Below, piece after piece: positions 13,092 through 14,133 of a stretch of 14,133 nt of DNA; position 1 is the stretch's first letter, and the number at the start of each line of letters is the position of its first letter. This stretch comes from Deltaproteobacteria bacterium. Lineage in GTDB: Bacteria; Desulfobacterota; DSM-4660; Desulfatiglandales; Desulfatiglandaceae. The DNA lies in NCBI GenBank assembly GCA_018644785.1, contig JABGPV010000132.1, positions 1-14,133 of the forward strand, in the 5' to 3' direction. The notes below the pieces were generated by a model. That model saw only the letters and a list, made by a program, of their open reading frames with translations, had not been told where the DNA came from and did no database searches. The position numbers were made by a program, and so were the translations under genes.

Positions 13092-14133
13092 ATGGCAATG
13101 GATAAACAGGACGGCCATCTCCCCGATTACGCCCTTGTGGAGCGCCAGGAGATGATTCGGGGTCTCGGTTACGGCGATGAAGCCATCGGGCGTTTGCAGA
13201 TCGGTGTTGTCAGCAGTTGGGGAGAGGTGAACCCGGCGTCAATCCATCTGGACCGGGTATGTGCAGCCGTGAAGGCCGGCATATGGGCAGCCGGAGGTAC
13301 ACCACGTGAGTTCGTCATCAGTTCCATCTGCACGAGTATGGCGGGAAACGACAACTACCACCTTCCCCACAGGGACCTGGTGGCTGGTTATATCGAGACC
13401 GTAGCAAAAACGAATCTATTTGACGGAATGGTATTCGTGCCGGTTTGTGATGATGTTATTCCCGGACACCTCATGGCCGCCGCAAGGCTGGATCTCCCCT
13501 CCGTGGTCGTCACCGGTGGATATATGAACCTTAATCGTCACAAGGGTAAAGTGCTGGACCCGCTTGCCGTGGCGCCCGAATATCATAGAAAATTCAAAGA
13601 AGGGATTATCGATGATTACGAATTCGCCCAAATAAAGGACAGGGGTTGCCCGGGTACCGGCGCCTGTCCGGTTATGGGAACGGCCAACACCATGGCCGCC
13701 ATGGTGGAGGCCTTGGGAATGACGCTGCCCGGAAACACCAGCACACCGGGATCTGATTCCAGATTGACGCGAATCGCCTTTAACGCCGGTCAACAAGTGG
13801 TTCGACTCCTCCATAACGACATAAAGCCTTCTCATATCATGACCTTTGACGCATTCAAGAACGCCATTCGCGTTCTTATGGCGATCGCCGGCTCAACCAA
13901 CGCCGTATTGCATCTGCAGGCCGTTGCATCCGAATTGGAACTCGATATTCAACCGGAAATATTCAATCTGATGAGTGAAGAAACACCGTTTATCTGCGAC
14001 ATTGCACCATCCGGTTCCGGCAAAAATCTCATGAGAGACCTTGATGAAGCCGGCGGACATATCATGGTAAAGTATCTTCATATCAAAACCCGCCGCCCGT
14101 TTTGCAAGGGCTTGCCCTACCCTGCCGAATCCT
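13092..14133 (+). CDS. Divergent IlvD/Edd-family protein (dihydroxy-acid or sugar-acid dehydratase-like), 3' end outside window
   Basis: The frame is open from ATG 13092 to the window end, 347 residues of an expected 550-600. The fold motifs are clear: 'AAGGTPREF' (66-74), 'LPHRDLVAGYIE' (91-102), 'PGHLMAAARLDLPSVVVTGG' (124-143), 'GTGACPVMGTANTMAAMVEALGM' (188-210) and 'IAPSGSGKNLMRDLDEAGG' (304-322). Classical family members bind an Fe-S cluster through three Cys and Mg through an Asp plus a Cys-Asp-Lys motif, and dehydrate 2,3-dihydroxy acids. Here Cys119 and Cys192 remain, but the first Cys is Ala49 (EVNPASIHL), the Asp after Cys80 is Thr81 (ICTSM), and Cys-Asp-Lys reads Cys119-Asp-Asp121. 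The last 20 or so residues before the window edge also look unlike the family. It is co-directional with the AOR gene, 36 bases downstream, probably one operon. Catalysis as a normal dehydratase is doubtful. Confidence 0.85.
   Translation, partial: MAMDKQDGHLPDYALVERQEMIRGLGYGDEAIGRLQIGVVSSWGEVNPASIHLDRVCAAVKAGIWAAGGTPREFVISSICTSMAGNDNYHLPHRDLVAGYIETVAKTNLFDGMVFVPVCDDVIPGHLMAAARLDLPSVVVTGGYMNLNRHKGKVLDPLAVAPEYHRKFKEGIIDDYEFAQIKDRGCPGTGACPVMGTANTMAAMVEALGMTLPGNTSTPGSDSRLTRIAFNAGQQVVRLLHNDIKPSHIMTFDAFKNAIRVLMAIAGSTNAVLHLQAVASELELDIQPEIFNLMSEETPFICDIAPSGSGKNLMRDLDEAGGHIMVKYLHIKTRRPFCKGLPYPAES

Noticed and set aside
1..14133. tRNA, rRNA, CRISPR array, transposase or integrase genes
   Set aside because: I saw no tRNA-like cloverleaf, no regularly spaced direct repeats and no recombinase-type protein in any frame.

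Overview
The window looks like a bacterial chromosome segment, probably from an anaerobic or facultatively anaerobic Gram-negative. A Desulfobacterota (former Deltaproteobacteria) lineage is my best guess. The clues are an aldehyde:ferredoxin oxidoreductase-family tungsten/molybdenum enzyme, accessory catabolic genes under LacI-type regulators, a Sec-exported DUF1254/DUF1214 protein and a probable integron-type attC site. This is inference from gene content; no rRNA or other marker gene is present.

Layout. Positions 1-365 hold the 3' end of a choloylglycine hydrolase/penicillin acylase-family gene. Positions 565-2157 encode an exported DUF1254/DUF1214 protein. It is followed within 6 bases by an attC-like folded site (2163-2248), and then by a DUF1835-domain gene (2258-3133). 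A pirin-family gene follows (3214-4125). From 4287 to 8271 there is a compact catabolic operon: a promoter with a 27-bp composite LacI-type operator, a LacI-family regulator, a cyclase-family metal hydrolase, a HisD/HpsN-like dehydrogenase with all Zn and catalytic residues, and a short-chain dehydrogenase whose start overlaps the preceding stop. Converging on it from the minus strand are a second, paralogous LacI-family regulator (8284-9324) and, upstream of that, a class III PLP aminotransferase (9540-10805). A 486-bp AT-rich divergent control region (10806-11291) carries candidate promoters in both directions and one LacI-type operator. Rightward from it run an AOR-family oxidoreductase (11292-13055) and an IlvD/Edd-family gene that leaves the window at 14133.

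How the parts may fit (inference). The HisD-like enzyme plus SDR resembles the oxidation pair used on small polyols such as 2,3-dihydroxypropane-1-sulfonate, and the cyclase could open a ring or an amide. On the right, an omega-type transaminase would make an aldehyde, the AOR-family enzyme would oxidise it to an acid, and the IlvD-like protein would dehydrate a hydroxy acid. Two related LacI regulators and three similar palindromes suggest that the two halves are co-ordinated. The least ordinary gene is the IlvD-like one: it keeps the fold motifs but lacks two expected Mg ligands and one expected Fe-S cysteine, so it may have a different chemistry.
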